NCBI GenBank assembly: GCA_021413965.1 | Contig: JAIOPI010000033.1 | Coordinates: 186,001 to 250,000 of the forward strand | Source: Lentisphaerota bacterium | GTDB lineage: Bacteria > Verrucomicrobiota > Kiritimatiellia > UBA8416 > JAIOPI01 | Reading direction: 5' to 3' | DNA length: 64,000 nt | Part shown: positions 1 through 9,275 of the stretch, piece by piece | Layout of the letters: every line of letters starts with the position of its first letter | Position numbering within the stretch: position 1 is the first letter of the stretch | Position numbers and translations under genes: made by a program | The notes under the pieces: generated by a model | The model's database searches: none | Told to the model about the DNA's origin: nothing | What the model saw: the letters and a program-made list of their open reading frames with translations, nothing else

Positions 1-839
1 GAATACGCCGGGTACTGATCATCCGCGACAACATCGACAATTTCCGCCAGCTTGCTGTAGTCCACGTGGGAAAACAACCCCATGAAGTTGGTCGTGATGG
101 GGATGCCCGCCGAGGCCGCGCGCAGCGGCTTCGCCTCCCACTGGTAGAAATCCCGCAGCTGGTGATTGATGAACCGCAGCCACGCGACGCGCATGCCATC
201 GAGGCTGGAATCCCGCGGCTCGATCTGGTCCCATGCCGTGAACGTGTGGCTCCAGAAGGCGGTCCACCAGGCCGCATTAAGGGCATCGAGTGTGCCGTAC
301 GTCTGCTGCAGCCATTCGCGCCACCACTTCAGGCAGAGTTCGCAGTGGCATTCGCCGTTCATCTCGTTCGAGATGTGCCACATGGCCAAGGCCGGATGCT
401 TGCCATAGCGCTCGGCGAGTTGCGTGTTCATGATCCGCACCTTCTCGCGATACACGGGCGACGACCAGCAGTGATTGTGGCGGTTGCGGTGCACGTCGCG
501 CAGGCCCTGGCTGTTCACGCGCCGGATTTCCGGATACTTCAGCGACATCCAGGCCGGCTTTGACCCGCTGGGTGTGGCCAGGATCACCTTGTGACCGTCC
601 CTGGCCATGCCATCCATGACCCGGTCGAGCCACCCAAAGGTAAAGCGCCCCTCTTCGGGTTCCAGGCTGGTCCAGGCAAAGATGCCAACCGAGAAGGCGT
701 TGCAGCCTGCAAGCTTGATCAGCCGGAAATCTTCATCAACCACCTCCGGCGTTTTCTGCCATTGGTCAGGGTTGTAGTCGCCGCCATGCAGAATATGGTT
801 GAAGCCGGAAATGATCGTCGGACGCAATTCGCTGCTCAT
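1..839 (-). CDS. Beta-galactosidase-like glycoside hydrolase (GH42 type), C-terminus beyond window edge
   Basis: Own translation of the minus strand from ATG at 839: MSSELRPTISGFNHILHGGDYNPDQWQKTPEVVDEDFRLIKLAGCNAFSVGIFAWTSLEPEEGRFTFGWLDRVMDGMARDGHKVILATPSGSKPAW...MWHISNEMNGECHCELC..., typical GH42 N-terminus and acid/base (HISNE) region. Open to position 1. Confidence 0.88.
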   Translation of the reverse strand, partial: MSSELRPTIISGFNHILHGGDYNPDQWQKTPEVVDEDFRLIKLAGCNAFSVGIFAWTSLEPEEGRFTFGWLDRVMDGMARDGHKVILATPSGSKPAWMSLKYPEIRRVNSQGLRDVHRNRHNHCWSSPVYREKVRIMNTQLAERYGKHPALAMWHISNEMNGECHCELCLKWWREWLQQTYGTLDALNAAWWTAFWSHTFTAWDQIEPRDSSLDGMRVAWLRFINHQLRDFYQWEAKPLRAASAGIPITTNFMGLFSHVDYSKLAEIVDVVADDQYPAY

Positions 840-1069
840 CTTGCTGGTCCCTTCCTCGGGTTATGCAAAATCAGGTTCAGAAACGTGAAACCATAGCGCA
901 GCCCGCCATCCCGTGCAACGCGAAGCCGGAGGCGACAGCCCCGCCAGCAGGGGCAGACCATGCCACGGCGCACCGAAACGGTTCGCCGCCGAAACCGGCA
1001 TCGTGGCGCGAATCCCGCAGCCCCGGCAGGACCGGGCCTGCCGGTCGCGTCCGAGACACCCGTCCTCCA

Positions 1070-3511
1070 TCAGGCAATCACGAGGGTGAAGGCATCGCCG
1101 CGATTCGCAAAGGTCAGGGCCTGGCGCTCAGGCGTCACCGCACGACCATCCAGCATCCATGTGGCGTCAGCGGACGCGCCGTGTACGATCACCCGGAAGC
1201 GTTCACGCGCAAACTCCGGAAAGCCCGTCCCCCCATCGCGCCTGGCGGTCAGCGTCAGTTGCCTTCCGGATCGCACCAGCGTGATCCGTGTGCGCACGCT
1301 GGCGCCGGCGGCGTGCGCATCGGTGAGGCCATCGTCCTCCTGCAGACGAGACGTGAACACGCCATCCTCCGCCGGAAGGAACACGTGCAGATCGAGTTGC
1401 ACGGGGCGCAGCCCCTGGGTCGTCTCCGGAACATCGGGGAGCATCGGCACGACCGCGCCGCCTCGCGCGTACAGCGGGATGCGCTCCAGAGGGGCCTCGG
1501 CTACGATCTGCCGTGGCCCCGTGATGCTGGCCCCGGTGTACCAATCGATCCACGTTCCCGCCGGCAGGTACACCGAGCGTCGCGTGTCGCCCGCCCGCAG
1601 CACCGGCGCCACGAGCAGCGCCGGGCCGAACAGATACTGATCCTCGATGTCGCGGGCGCGGCGGTCGGCCTGATAATCAAACACCAGCGGGCGCTGGACG
1701 GGCGCCCCGGTCTCGGCCGACAGGACGAAGGCGCTGTACACATAAGGCAACAGCCGGTACCGAAGCTGGATGGCCTCGCGGCAAATTGCTTCAATCAACG
1801 GCCCAAACGTCCACGGATATTGATCCGGCTGGCCCGCGGCATTGTGGTTGCGGCAGAAAGGCGTCAGGGCGCCATATTGCATCCAGCGCGCGAGCAGTTC
1901 GCCGTGACACGGTTCGTTGAAGCCGCCGATGTCCGCGCCCACGAAGGGTTGCCCGGACAGCCCAAAGGCCGCCGCCATGGGGAGGCTCATGGCCAGATGC
2001 TCCCAGCGCGAACAATTGTCCCCCATCCAGTTGGCCGCGTAGCGCTGGATGCCCGCAAACCCCGCGCGGCTGAGTACGAAGGTGCGCCGCCCGGGCAGCG
2101 CCGCCCGCAGCCCCTCGACGGTGCCCATCGCCATCAGGAGCGCGTACTGGTTGTGATATTGCGCGTGCGGGTGGCAGCCGCCATCCACACCGGCAAACCC
2201 CATCTCCTGCATGTCAACGTTGGGCGCCGGGAAGAGCGCCGGCTCGTTCATGTCATTCCAGATGCCGTCGAGACCGGAGCGGACGTGTGCCGCATTGAGC
2301 CGCCCCCACCACGCACGCGCCGCAGGGGTGCTGAAGTCGGGGAACGCGGTGCGCCCGGGCCACACGTCAGACAGAAAGAGGCGCCCCGCCGGCGTCCGGC
2401 AAAACAGATGTTCGGCCACCCCCTGATCAAATACCGCGTACCCGCGCTCGGCCTTTACGCCGGGATCGATGATGGTGATGACCCGCAACCCCAGCACCCG
2501 CAGTTCCTCCAGCATGCCCGCCACGTCGGGAAATTTCTGCGTGTCCCATGTAAAGACACGGAAGCCGTTCATGTAGTCGATGTCGAGCCAGGCGACGTCG
2601 CAGGGGATGTGCTTGGCGCGATAGGTGCGCACCATCTCCATGAACGTGTCCCGCGTGTAATTGAACCAGCGACACTGGTGGTAGCCGAGGCTCCACAGGG
2701 GTGGCAGCGCCATGCGCCCCGTCACCCAGGTGTAGCCCTCGAGAATGGCCGCCAGCGAGGGGCCGGCGAAGATGTATTCCGTGTACTGGCCGCCGAAGAA
2801 GGCAATCTTCACGCCGTGGCGCGTGAAGTCGAAATATCCTTTGTAACCGTTGTCGATGAAGAACCCGGCGGCGGGTTGACCGTCCGCCTTGCCGTCGACG
2901 TGATAGAAGAAGGGAATGGAGACGTAATAGGGTTCATAGGCCGTGCCGCACGGATCCTTCTCCGGTGCGCCGGCGGGCAGGGCCGCTGTTTCGGCGCAGG
3001 GCGCGGAGTAGATATCCTGGTTCCAAAGCACATAGGAATGTCCCGCGCGATCGAACGGGCCCGTCTTCTCGCCCAACCCCAGGATCGCATCTTCCGGCTC
3101 GCATTGGCGCGCCACCACGAACCGGTCGTTGAGCGCCCCGTACGCCTCGCTGCCGCCATCTCCACGCCGCGCGCTGCGCATGATGCGCGAGCCGTCAGGG
3201 CGCTCGATGTCGATGGCAAACGACTGGCGCGCAATGCGCAGCACGCAGGCACTCGTACGCACTGTGATCGTGTCGGCGGTTTCCGCCACCTCGAAGGCGG
3301 GCACCGGTCCCGGCGAAAAGCAGGCGGCATGCGTGGGCTGCTCGTCGAACATCCCGGCCACGCTGATCTTCAACCGCAGGATGTCTGCGCGCAACACGTC
3401 CACACGCAGGATCTCACGATCAACCGCCAGGCGCACCCCCGTCGGCGTGCGCTCGACCACACCCGCACGTTGGAGAAACTCAAACCCCCGCGTATCGATG
3501 AGATTATGCAT
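1070..3511 (-). CDS. Alpha-glucosidase/xylosidase-like glycoside hydrolase family 31
   Basis: ORF 1070..3733, probable start at 3511 (MHNLIDTRGFEFLQRAGVVER). Contains GH31 signatures DVAWLDIDYMNGFRVFTWDTQKFPD, DGIWNDMNEPALF and VGADIGGFNEPCHGELLARWMQYGALTPFCRNHN. Confidence 0.93.
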   Translation of the reverse strand: MHNLIDTRGFEFLQRAGVVERTPTGVRLAVDREILRVDVLRADILRLKISVAGMFDEQPTHAACFSPGPVPAFEVAETADTITVRTSACVLRIARQSFAIDIERPDGSRIMRSARRGDGGSEAYGALNDRFVVARQCEPEDAILGLGEKTGPFDRAGHSYVLWNQDIYSAPCAETAALPAGAPEKDPCGTAYEPYYVSIPFFYHVDGKADGQPAAGFFIDNGYKGYFDFTRHGVKIAFFGGQYTEYIFAGPSLAAILEGYTWVTGRMALPPLWSLGYHQCRWFNYTRDTFMEMVRTYRAKHIPCDVAWLDIDYMNGFRVFTWDTQKFPDVAGMLEELRVLGLRVITIIDPGVKAERGYAVFDQGVAEHLFCRTPAGRLFLSDVWPGRTAFPDFSTPAARAWWGRLNAAHVRSGLDGIWNDMNEPALFPAPNVDMQEMGFAGVDGGCHPHAQYHNQYALLMAMGTVEGLRAALPGRRTFVLSRAGFAGIQRYAANWMGDNCSRWEHLAMSLPMAAAFGLSGQPFVGADIGGFNEPCHGELLARWMQYGALTPFCRNHNAAGQPDQYPWTFGPLIEAICREAIQLRYRLLPYVYSAFVLSAETGAPVQRPLVFDYQADRRARDIEDQYLFGPALLVAPVLRAGDTRRSVYLPAGTWIDWYTGASITGPRQIVAEAPLERIPLYARGGAVVPMLPDVPETTQGLRPVQLDLHVFLPAEDGVFTSRLQEDDGLTDAHAAGASVRTRITLVRSGRQLTLTARRDGGTGFPEFARERFRVIVHGASADATWMLDGRAVTPERQALTFANRGDAFTLVIA

Positions 3512-3622
3512 GATGACCTGTCGGCATGACGTTTTGCCATGGCTATGCGCGCGCGACTCGACCCTGCGGCAGTTTTTCAGAACCGCGGCATGGCCTCCAG
3601 TGAAATGCGTGCCGCGTTTGCG

Positions 3623-3652
3623 TTGCCCTGCCCGGCAAGTCTCCGGTATATA
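3623..3652 (+). promoter_or_regulatory. Putative sigma70-like promoter (TTGCCC-N18-TATATA) for the small lipoprotein gene
   Basis: ttgccc at 3623-3628 and tatata at 3647-3652, about 65 nt upstream of ATG 3716, in the divergent gap between two genes. Confidence 0.4.
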
Positions 3653-3715
3653 TGCGCCACCAGAACCGGGGACCGTGCAGACGGACACAACGGCGAAAGC
3701 GAGGGGCAGGTGGGA

Positions 3716-4198
3716 ATGCAAGTGATGAACCAATGGGCACGCATCCTGGGCGGCAGCATACTGGCCCTGGCCTTGGCGGTGCCCTTTGTCGGATGCGAGA
3801 GCGGCGGGGACGACAACGGCGCGCCTGAGGATACCGAGAAGTCCGGCGGTTCAGGATCCGACAACAACGGCGCGCCGACCGTCAACCTGGTGGGATTCTG
3901 GGAGGGTACCGATGCCGAAGGTTATAATTTCGCCATGAACATCAAGGCACAGAACGGGAACAAGGTGAGCGGGCAATGGGCCAGCACCCGCGGGACCCCC
4001 GCGGTTCTGGATGGCACGGTTTCAGGCAAAACCTTCACCTACACGGCCACGTGGCCGACGGGCTCGACAGTCGGGGGGCAGACGGGCAAGGACCAGACCG
4101 TCGGCACAGCCAACGTCGAAGGCAAGACGATGACGGCCACCGCGACGCCAACGATTCACAGCGGCACCTTCATCCGCATCAGCGATCCGCGCCCCTAG
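3716..4198 (+). CDS. Small secreted lipoprotein of unknown function
   Basis: MQVMNQWARILGGSILALALAVPFVGCESGGDDNGAPEDTEKSGGSGSDNNGAP...: hydrophobic signal ending in lipobox-like VGC, acidic/Gly-Ser linker, then a short beta-rich domain. Confidence 0.7.
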   Translation: MQVMNQWARILGGSILALALAVPFVGCESGGDDNGAPEDTEKSGGSGSDNNGAPTVNLVGFWEGTDAEGYNFAMNIKAQNGNKVSGQWASTRGTPAVLDGTVSGKTFTYTATWPTGSTVGGQTGKDQTVGTANVEGKTMTATATPTIHSGTFIRISDPRP

Positions 4199-4225
4199 AC
4201 CCGTCGCTGCCCGCCGATAGTAGAA

Positions 4226-4247
4226 GGGCCTTTGACCACGAAGGCCC
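4226..4247. terminator. Candidate bidirectional hairpin terminator between convergent genes
   Basis: Perfect 7-bp inverted repeat gggcctt-tgaccacga-aggccc region (GGGCCTT...AAGGCCC) in the 60-bp convergent gap; no clear T-tract. Confidence 0.4.
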
Positions 4248-4258
4248 CCCGTGCGACG

Positions 4259-5320
4259 TTACGTCCGTTTTGATCCGTAGGCCGGACGCCAGGTCTGCAC
4301 GGGGCGGCGGGCGCGCTCCATGACCGCAAAGAAGTCGAGTACGCTGTCGGGCGTCACCGCCATGGGCTGGCGCTGGCGCAGGACTTCGAAGACATTGTCG
4401 TAAAACGTCGGCCGCACGTCCTCCGGTACGCGCAGCCGTGTTTCCTGCCACGGCAGTTTGTCGTCATTGCCATAGCGCCGGCCCACGGCGGGGCCGGTCC
4501 GAACTGGCAGCGGCGGCACGCGGCGCGGATCGAAGTGGCGGATCACCGTTTCGCCCTGGTCACACACCAGCGTGCCGGAGGTTCCCCAGACCGTCCACAT
4601 CGGCAACGGGATGGCGGACGATGTGGAGAGGAAGATATCCGCCACGGCGCCATTGCGCGCGCGCAACAGCACGCGCACATGGTCTTCGCAGTCGCCTGAA
4701 TCCGAGACCAGTTTGAGATCGCTCCACACGTCAGTGACGGGCGCCCCCAGCATCTGCATGACCGAGTCGATGTAGTGCGTGCCGTGGTTGTTCAGCAGCC
4801 CGCCGTGATTTTTGCGCAGCGTCTGCCAGTCATTGCGCCGGCTGAAGGAGGAGATGCAGACTCGGATTTCGAACACGCGCCCCAGGATGCCGCTGGCGAT
4901 CGTATCGCGCAGATGGCGGATGGCAGGCTGGAATCGGTAATTGTGATGCGCGAACAGCTTGCGCCGGGAGGCCGCCGCCGCCCGTACCATGCCCCGCGCC
5001 TCCTTGAGATCCCGCGCGATGGGCTTCTCTACCACCACGTGAAAGCCGGCCCGCAGCGCGTCACAGGAGATGGGCGCGTGCAGGGGGGACGGGGTTGCGT
5101 TGATTATCAGTTCGGCGTCGCAGGCGGCCAGCAGAGCCGCGGGGGTGCGATGCACCGCACAACCGAGTTCCGTCTGCGCCTGGGCGCGCCGCTCCTCCAC
5201 CGCGTCAGCCACCGCCACGATCCGGAAGCGGGGATCATCGCGCAGTGCGCGCACGTGAATATCCCAGCCGGCGCGACCAAGTCCGAGCACACCGACCGTA
5301 ATGGGGGTTATCTTGCGCAT
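4259..5320 (-). CDS. Gfo/Idh/MocA family oxidoreductase
   Basis: MRKITPITVGVLGLGRAGWDIHVRALRDDPRFRIVAVADAVEERRAQA...VVVEKPIARDLKEAR; Rossmann GLGRAG and the EKP motif. Confidence 0.92.
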   Translation of the reverse strand: MRKITPITVGVLGLGRAGWDIHVRALRDDPRFRIVAVADAVEERRAQAQTELGCAVHRTPAALLAACDAELIINATPSPLHAPISCDALRAGFHVVVEKPIARDLKEARGMVRAAAASRRKLFAHHNYRFQPAIRHLRDTIASGILGRVFEIRVCISSFSRRNDWQTLRKNHGGLLNNHGTHYIDSVMQMLGAPVTDVWSDLKLVSDSGDCEDHVRVLLRARNGAVADIFLSTSSAIPLPMWTVWGTSGTLVCDQGETVIRHFDPRRVPPLPVRTGPAVGRRYGNDDKLPWQETRLRVPEDVRPTFYDNVFEVLRQRQPMAVTPDSVLDFFAVMERARRPVQTWRPAYGSKRT

Positions 5321-5377
5321 GGGCCTGTCCTTCTGTTTACGCTCGCGGCGATCATGTCCCGTCGCGCCGGCGCGATC

Positions 5378-6643
5378 TCAGACGGCGGGCGGCACCTCTT
5401 CACCGGCATTCAGCAGCCGCGCCTGCCGTTCGACGGGCTCCGGCTCGACCACCTCCTGCGTGGTCACACCCAGCTCCCGGAAGCGGCGCGCCGATGGCAG
5501 CAACCTGCTTTCAGCGGAACCCACGGCATCGTTATACGAACGCACCGCCGCGTCCAGGCTCCGTCCGGTCTTCTGCAGGTGGCCAAGAAAAACGGCAAGG
5601 CGCTCGCACAAATCGTGACCTTCGCCGGCAATCTGGCGGGCATTGTCAGCAATGGCCTGCTGCTGCCAGCCGTAAGCGATGGATTTGAGCAACCCGTAGA
5701 GCGTCACGGGTGTGGCCAGCAGGACGTGCTGCCGCAGTCCGTCCTCCAGCAATTGGGGATCTTCCTCGTACGACGCGCTGAGGCAGGCTTCGTTGGGCAC
5801 GAACATCACGACGACCTCGGGCGTGCGCTCGAACTGCTTCCAGTACTCCTTGCGCCCCAGTGCCGTGACGTGGGTGCGCATGGCGGCGGCGTGCGACTTC
5901 AAGCGGGCACGGCGGGTGGCCTCATCGAGCGCCTCGGTCGCCTGCAGAAAATGTTCGAGCGGCGTCTTGGCATCGACCGGCAGGAGCCCGCCATTGGGCA
6001 GCTGAATCAACATATCCGGACGCTGGTCGCCGGCCTGCACCTGGACCTCGAAATCGACGTGGTTCGCCATGCCGGCCATCTCGACAATGCGGCGCAGCTG
6101 CAGTTCACCCCATTGCCCACGTCCGCGCGCGTTGGTGGTCAACGCCGCGCGCAGATGGCCGGTTTCATCGCGCAGTTCGCGGTGCGCCAGCTTCAGCTCC
6201 CCGATATGCTGCTCGAGCGTGCGGTAGGCGCCTTCGCGCTTCTGCTCGAGCTGGCGGACCTGATCATCGAGCGCCTTGAGGGTCCTCTCGACGGGCTGCA
6301 CAAGATTGGTGAACTGCTCACGCTGAACGGACCAGTCGCCTTTGATCTGGTTCAAGGCCCCGTCGAGTTGCTCGCGGGTCTGGCGCGTGAAGGCATCGGC
6401 GTTGGCATGCAGCGCCTTGGCGGCCAGCGCATCGAAGGCCTCGCGCAGGCGCGCGTCAGCCTGCGCAGACCACGCCAGCTTTTCGCCATCGGCCGCACGG
6501 GCCTGCTCCAGGGCGGCGATCTGCGCCTGCAAACGGCCGGCCACGGCGCCATGACGGACCGCCGCCGCCAGCCACCCGATAAGCAGACCGGCCGCCGCCG
6601 CCAGGATGGCGACGATGATGAGGGCAACCGTGGACATGCCCAT
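5378..6643 (-). CDS. rmuC: DNA recombination protein RmuC homologue
   Basis: ORF 5378..6721; MGMSTVALIIVAILAAAAGLLIGWLAAAVRH N-terminal TM, coiled coil, then GRGQWGELQLRRIVEMAGMANHVDFEVQ, RPDMLIQLPNGGLLPVDAKTPLEHFL and VVVMFVPNEACLSAS typical of RmuC. Start at 6643 or 6637. Confidence 0.92.
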   Translation of the reverse strand: MGMSTVALIIVAILAAAAGLLIGWLAAAVRHGAVAGRLQAQIAALEQARAADGEKLAWSAQADARLREAFDALAAKALHANADAFTRQTREQLDGALNQIKGDWSVQREQFTNLVQPVERTLKALDDQVRQLEQKREGAYRTLEQHIGELKLAHRELRDETGHLRAALTTNARGRGQWGELQLRRIVEMAGMANHVDFEVQVQAGDQRPDMLIQLPNGGLLPVDAKTPLEHFLQATEALDEATRRARLKSHAAAMRTHVTALGRKEYWKQFERTPEVVVMFVPNEACLSASYEEDPQLLEDGLRQHVLLATPVTLYGLLKSIAYGWQQQAIADNARQIAGEGHDLCERLAVFLGHLQKTGRSLDAAVRSYNDAVGSAESRLLPSARRFRELGVTTQEVVEPEPVERQARLLNAGEEVPPAV

Positions 6644-6773
6644 CTTATAGAGCCGGACAGGAAGGGCTGCCAAGCGGCAAAAGCAAAGCCACGGCAGGGA
6701 CCGGACTGACAACTGGCGCATCGCGGGCGGGATGCCCCGTGGCGTGCCCCCATGGGGCCACCCGCCAGTCCCG

Positions 6774-7589
6774 TCAGGCCGGCCGCCCCGCCAGCACGCG
6801 CGCGACCTCCTGCTCCCACGTCCCCGCCACCGTGATGCCGTACTCCTTCAGCCCGCCCGTCGCCTTCGGGCCGGTCACATACGGCCGGCAGTTGCGGTCT
6901 TCCGCCAGCAGTTCGGCGGACGCGTAATCCGCGCGCAGGTAGTGCAGAGCCAGACCGGCGCGGTCCTGATCGGTTCCGTTGGTGCCCGTGGCGTGGGCCG
7001 TGCCGTAGCAGAAGAAGGCCGCCCCGCCCGCCGGCAGCTTGGCATACACGGCACGCTCTTCCGGCGGCCAGCAGCGGATGTGGTGATCGCTCTCCGGGTC
7101 GCGCTTGTGTTCGTAGACTTCGCGGAACGATCCCGGGATGAGGCGCATCGTGCCGTTTTCCACCGTCGCGTCGTGCAGGGCCGACCACACCGCCGTGCCC
7201 ATCAGCGGGTCAGGGATCTTGAAGTAGGCGTTATCCTGGTGCCAGTTGGTCGGCGCGCCGGTCCGGGCCGGCTTGAGAAAGATTTGGTCCAGCTGCTGAA
7301 TGGCCGGGCTTCCGATGAGACGGGTCACGGCGTCGACGACCTTGGGAACGAACCCGACGGCGCGGAAGAACGGGCTCGTGTGCCAGATGGGACATATCTG
7401 GAGATTCTGCTGGGTCTGCGAATGCGTCTTGCCGTCGCCTTCCGTTTTGACGTTGCGCAACTTGCCATTCCGGACCAGCGTGGCCAGTTCCGCGCGCATG
7501 GCATCCACCTCGCGCGGCGACCAGAAATCCGGCACCAACGTATACCCTTCGGTCTTGAACTGCTGCACATTGGCATCGGTCAGCGGCAT
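6774..7589 (-). CDS. Phytanoyl-CoA dioxygenase (PhyH) family protein
   Basis: MPLTDANVQQFKTEGYTLVPDFWSPREVDAMR...APTNWHQDNAYFKIPDPLMGTAVWSALHDATVENGTMRLIPGS; HxD iron-binding motif and PGS signature. Confidence 0.9.
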   Translation of the reverse strand: MPLTDANVQQFKTEGYTLVPDFWSPREVDAMRAELATLVRNGKLRNVKTEGDGKTHSQTQQNLQICPIWHTSPFFRAVGFVPKVVDAVTRLIGSPAIQQLDQIFLKPARTGAPTNWHQDNAYFKIPDPLMGTAVWSALHDATVENGTMRLIPGSFREVYEHKRDPESDHHIRCWPPEERAVYAKLPAGGAAFFCYGTAHATGTNGTDQDRAGLALHYLRADYASAELLAEDRNCRPYVTGPKATGGLKEYGITVAGTWEQEVARVLAGRPA

Positions 7590-7725
7590 GGTATGAACCT
7601 CCCTCGACATCTCGGCACCCGGACACCCGTGGCGGCTTACGCGGCCACGGGAAGCCTAGCGAGGAATCCCGGCCGTACTCAAGGGGATTGCACGCCGGCC
7701 GGCGCCCGACATGCCAGATCGCGTG

Positions 7726-8130
7726 TCACCCCGGCAGCGTCACACCCAGCAGCGCCGCCAAGGCCAGCGCGCCGATGGCCACGCCGCGCAAGGTCACCGC
7801 GGCGCCCACCAGGCCCGCCCGCAGTTTCCGGGTGGCGATGCCCAGCATGGCGCCGACCACCAGCAGCAGGATGAATTTAAGGCCGATGACGCCCCAGTAA
7901 TGCCCGCCCAGCGCCGCCGTGCCGGCCGCATGCATTTGCCAGCCCAGCAAGCCGAGGCCCACGACAAACCCGACGCCCAGCAGGGTGTAGATCAACCCCG
8001 TGCCCACGCGCGCGCCAGCCGCGGAATCGCGCCACTCGCGCGGCAACCCGAACTGGATCACCAGCAGCCCGCCAAACGTACCCAGCATGCACAGCACGTG
8101 GACCCAAACCAGCAGATCATGCAACACCAT
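7726..8130 (-). CDS. Small integral membrane protein (about 134 aa, four predicted TM helices), downstream of cydAB
   Basis: MVLHDLLVWVHVLCMLGTFGGLLVIQFGLPREW...LGVTLPG, frame of ORF 7726..8451 from ATG at 8130; strongly hydrophobic segments. Confidence 0.75.
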   Translation of the reverse strand: MVLHDLLVWVHVLCMLGTFGGLLVIQFGLPREWRDSAAGARVGTGLIYTLLGVGFVVGLGLLGWQMHAAGTAALGGHYWGVIGLKFILLLVVGAMLGIATRKLRAGLVGAAVTLRGVAIGALALAALLGVTLPG

Positions 8131-8213
8131 TGTCCGTCCTCCCGCTTTATACCCAATTGGACCGACCGCCCGCGCCCGGAGGTCGCAGGCCACCATCCTC
8201 TGCCGAGGACGGA

Positions 8214-9233
8214 CTAGTAACTCATGGAGTTCAGCCGGACCTTGCCCCGGAAAATATAGTAGATGCTGGCCGTGTAGGCGAGCACGAGCGGTACGCCAAT
8301 CGCCGCGATTACCAGCATGATCGACAGCGTCTTGGGCGACGATGCCGCGTTGTAGATGGTCAGGCTGAAGTCCGGCGCCGGCCGGGAGAGCACGAGGTTG
8401 GGATACACGCCGATGGCGAACAGCGCCATCAGCCCCGCCATGCAGGCGCACGACGACAGGAAGGCGCGGAAATCATGGCCGCGGTGAATCTCCCGCGGAA
8501 TGTTGGCAATGGCCAGCATGGTCAGGACGGGAACCAGGAAGGACGTCGGGTGCGCCTTGAAACGCTCGGCCATGTAGGGGGCGTAAACGAGCGTCGCCAT
8601 CGTGGTCAGGGCGTACGTGATGATGAAGGCGATGATCGTGTTGTTCACCCAGCCCCGCACCTTCTGCTGCACCTCGCCCTCGGTCTTGAGCACGATGTAG
8701 ATCGCGCCGTGCATCATGAAAAGCGCCACGGTCGTCACGCCCATCATCAGCGCGTAGGGATGCAGCAGTCGCAGCAGCCCGCCGCGATACTCCAGGTCCG
8801 GATCGATGGGCAGCCCCCAGATGACATTGCCGAACGCGATTCCCAGCAGGAAGCTCGACAGGATACTGGCCACGCTGAAGCTCACATCCCAGGTCTGGCG
8901 CCACCACCGCGCGGGGTGCTTGCTACGAAACTCGATGGCCACGGCGCGGAAGATCAACGCGAACAGCAGCAGGATGAATGGCAGGTAGAAACCCGAAAAG
9001 ACGGTGGCATACACGTCGGGAAAAGCGGCAAACAGCGCGCCGCCACCCGTGACGAGCCACACTTCATTGCCGTCCCAAACAGGGCCGATTGCATTCAGGA
9101 AGAGGCGCCGCTCGTCGTCGCGGCGCACGAGCAGGTGCAGCGCCCCGACCCCGAGGTCGAACCCGTCCAGGATGGCGTACCCCGCCAGCAGCGTCGTCAG
9201 CAGGATGAACCAGATGGTATTGAGATCAGGCAT
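8214..9233 (-). CDS. cydB: Cytochrome bd ubiquinol oxidase subunit II
   Basis: MPDLNTIWFILLTTLLAGYAILDGFDLGVGALHLLVRRDDERRLFLNAIGPVWDGNEVWLVTGGGALFAAFP; canonical CydB N-terminus (GYAILDGFDLGVG, GPVWDGNEVWL). Confidence 0.96.
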   Translation of the reverse strand: MPDLNTIWFILLTTLLAGYAILDGFDLGVGALHLLVRRDDERRLFLNAIGPVWDGNEVWLVTGGGALFAAFPDVYATVFSGFYLPFILLLFALIFRAVAIEFRSKHPARWWRQTWDVSFSVASILSSFLLGIAFGNVIWGLPIDPDLEYRGGLLRLLHPYALMMGVTTVALFMMHGAIYIVLKTEGEVQQKVRGWVNNTIIAFIITYALTTMATLVYAPYMAERFKAHPTSFLVPVLTMLAIANIPREIHRGHDFRAFLSSCACMAGLMALFAIGVYPNLVLSRPAPDFSLTIYNAASSPKTLSIMLVIAAIGVPLVLAYTASIYYIFRGKVRLNSMSY

Positions 9234-9275
9234 GCCGCGTCACCATTGACCTTTGCGAAACTTGGACGTCCCGCC

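Noticed and set aside
863-3529. 888-aa + strand ORF antisense to the GH31 gene
   Set aside because: Arg/Pro/His-rich, no domain-like sequence; a shadow ORF caused by high GC third positions of the true minus-strand gene.
4775-6709. 644-aa + strand ORF antisense to Gfo/Idh and rmuC
   Set aside because: Spans two well-supported minus-strand genes; low-complexity shadow ORF.
7626-7651. CCCGTGGC...GCCACGGG inverted repeat upstream of the first PhyH gene
   Set aside because: Perfect 8-bp stem, but a single GC-rich palindrome in a GC-rich genome with no T-tract or second copy; not enough to call an operator or terminator.
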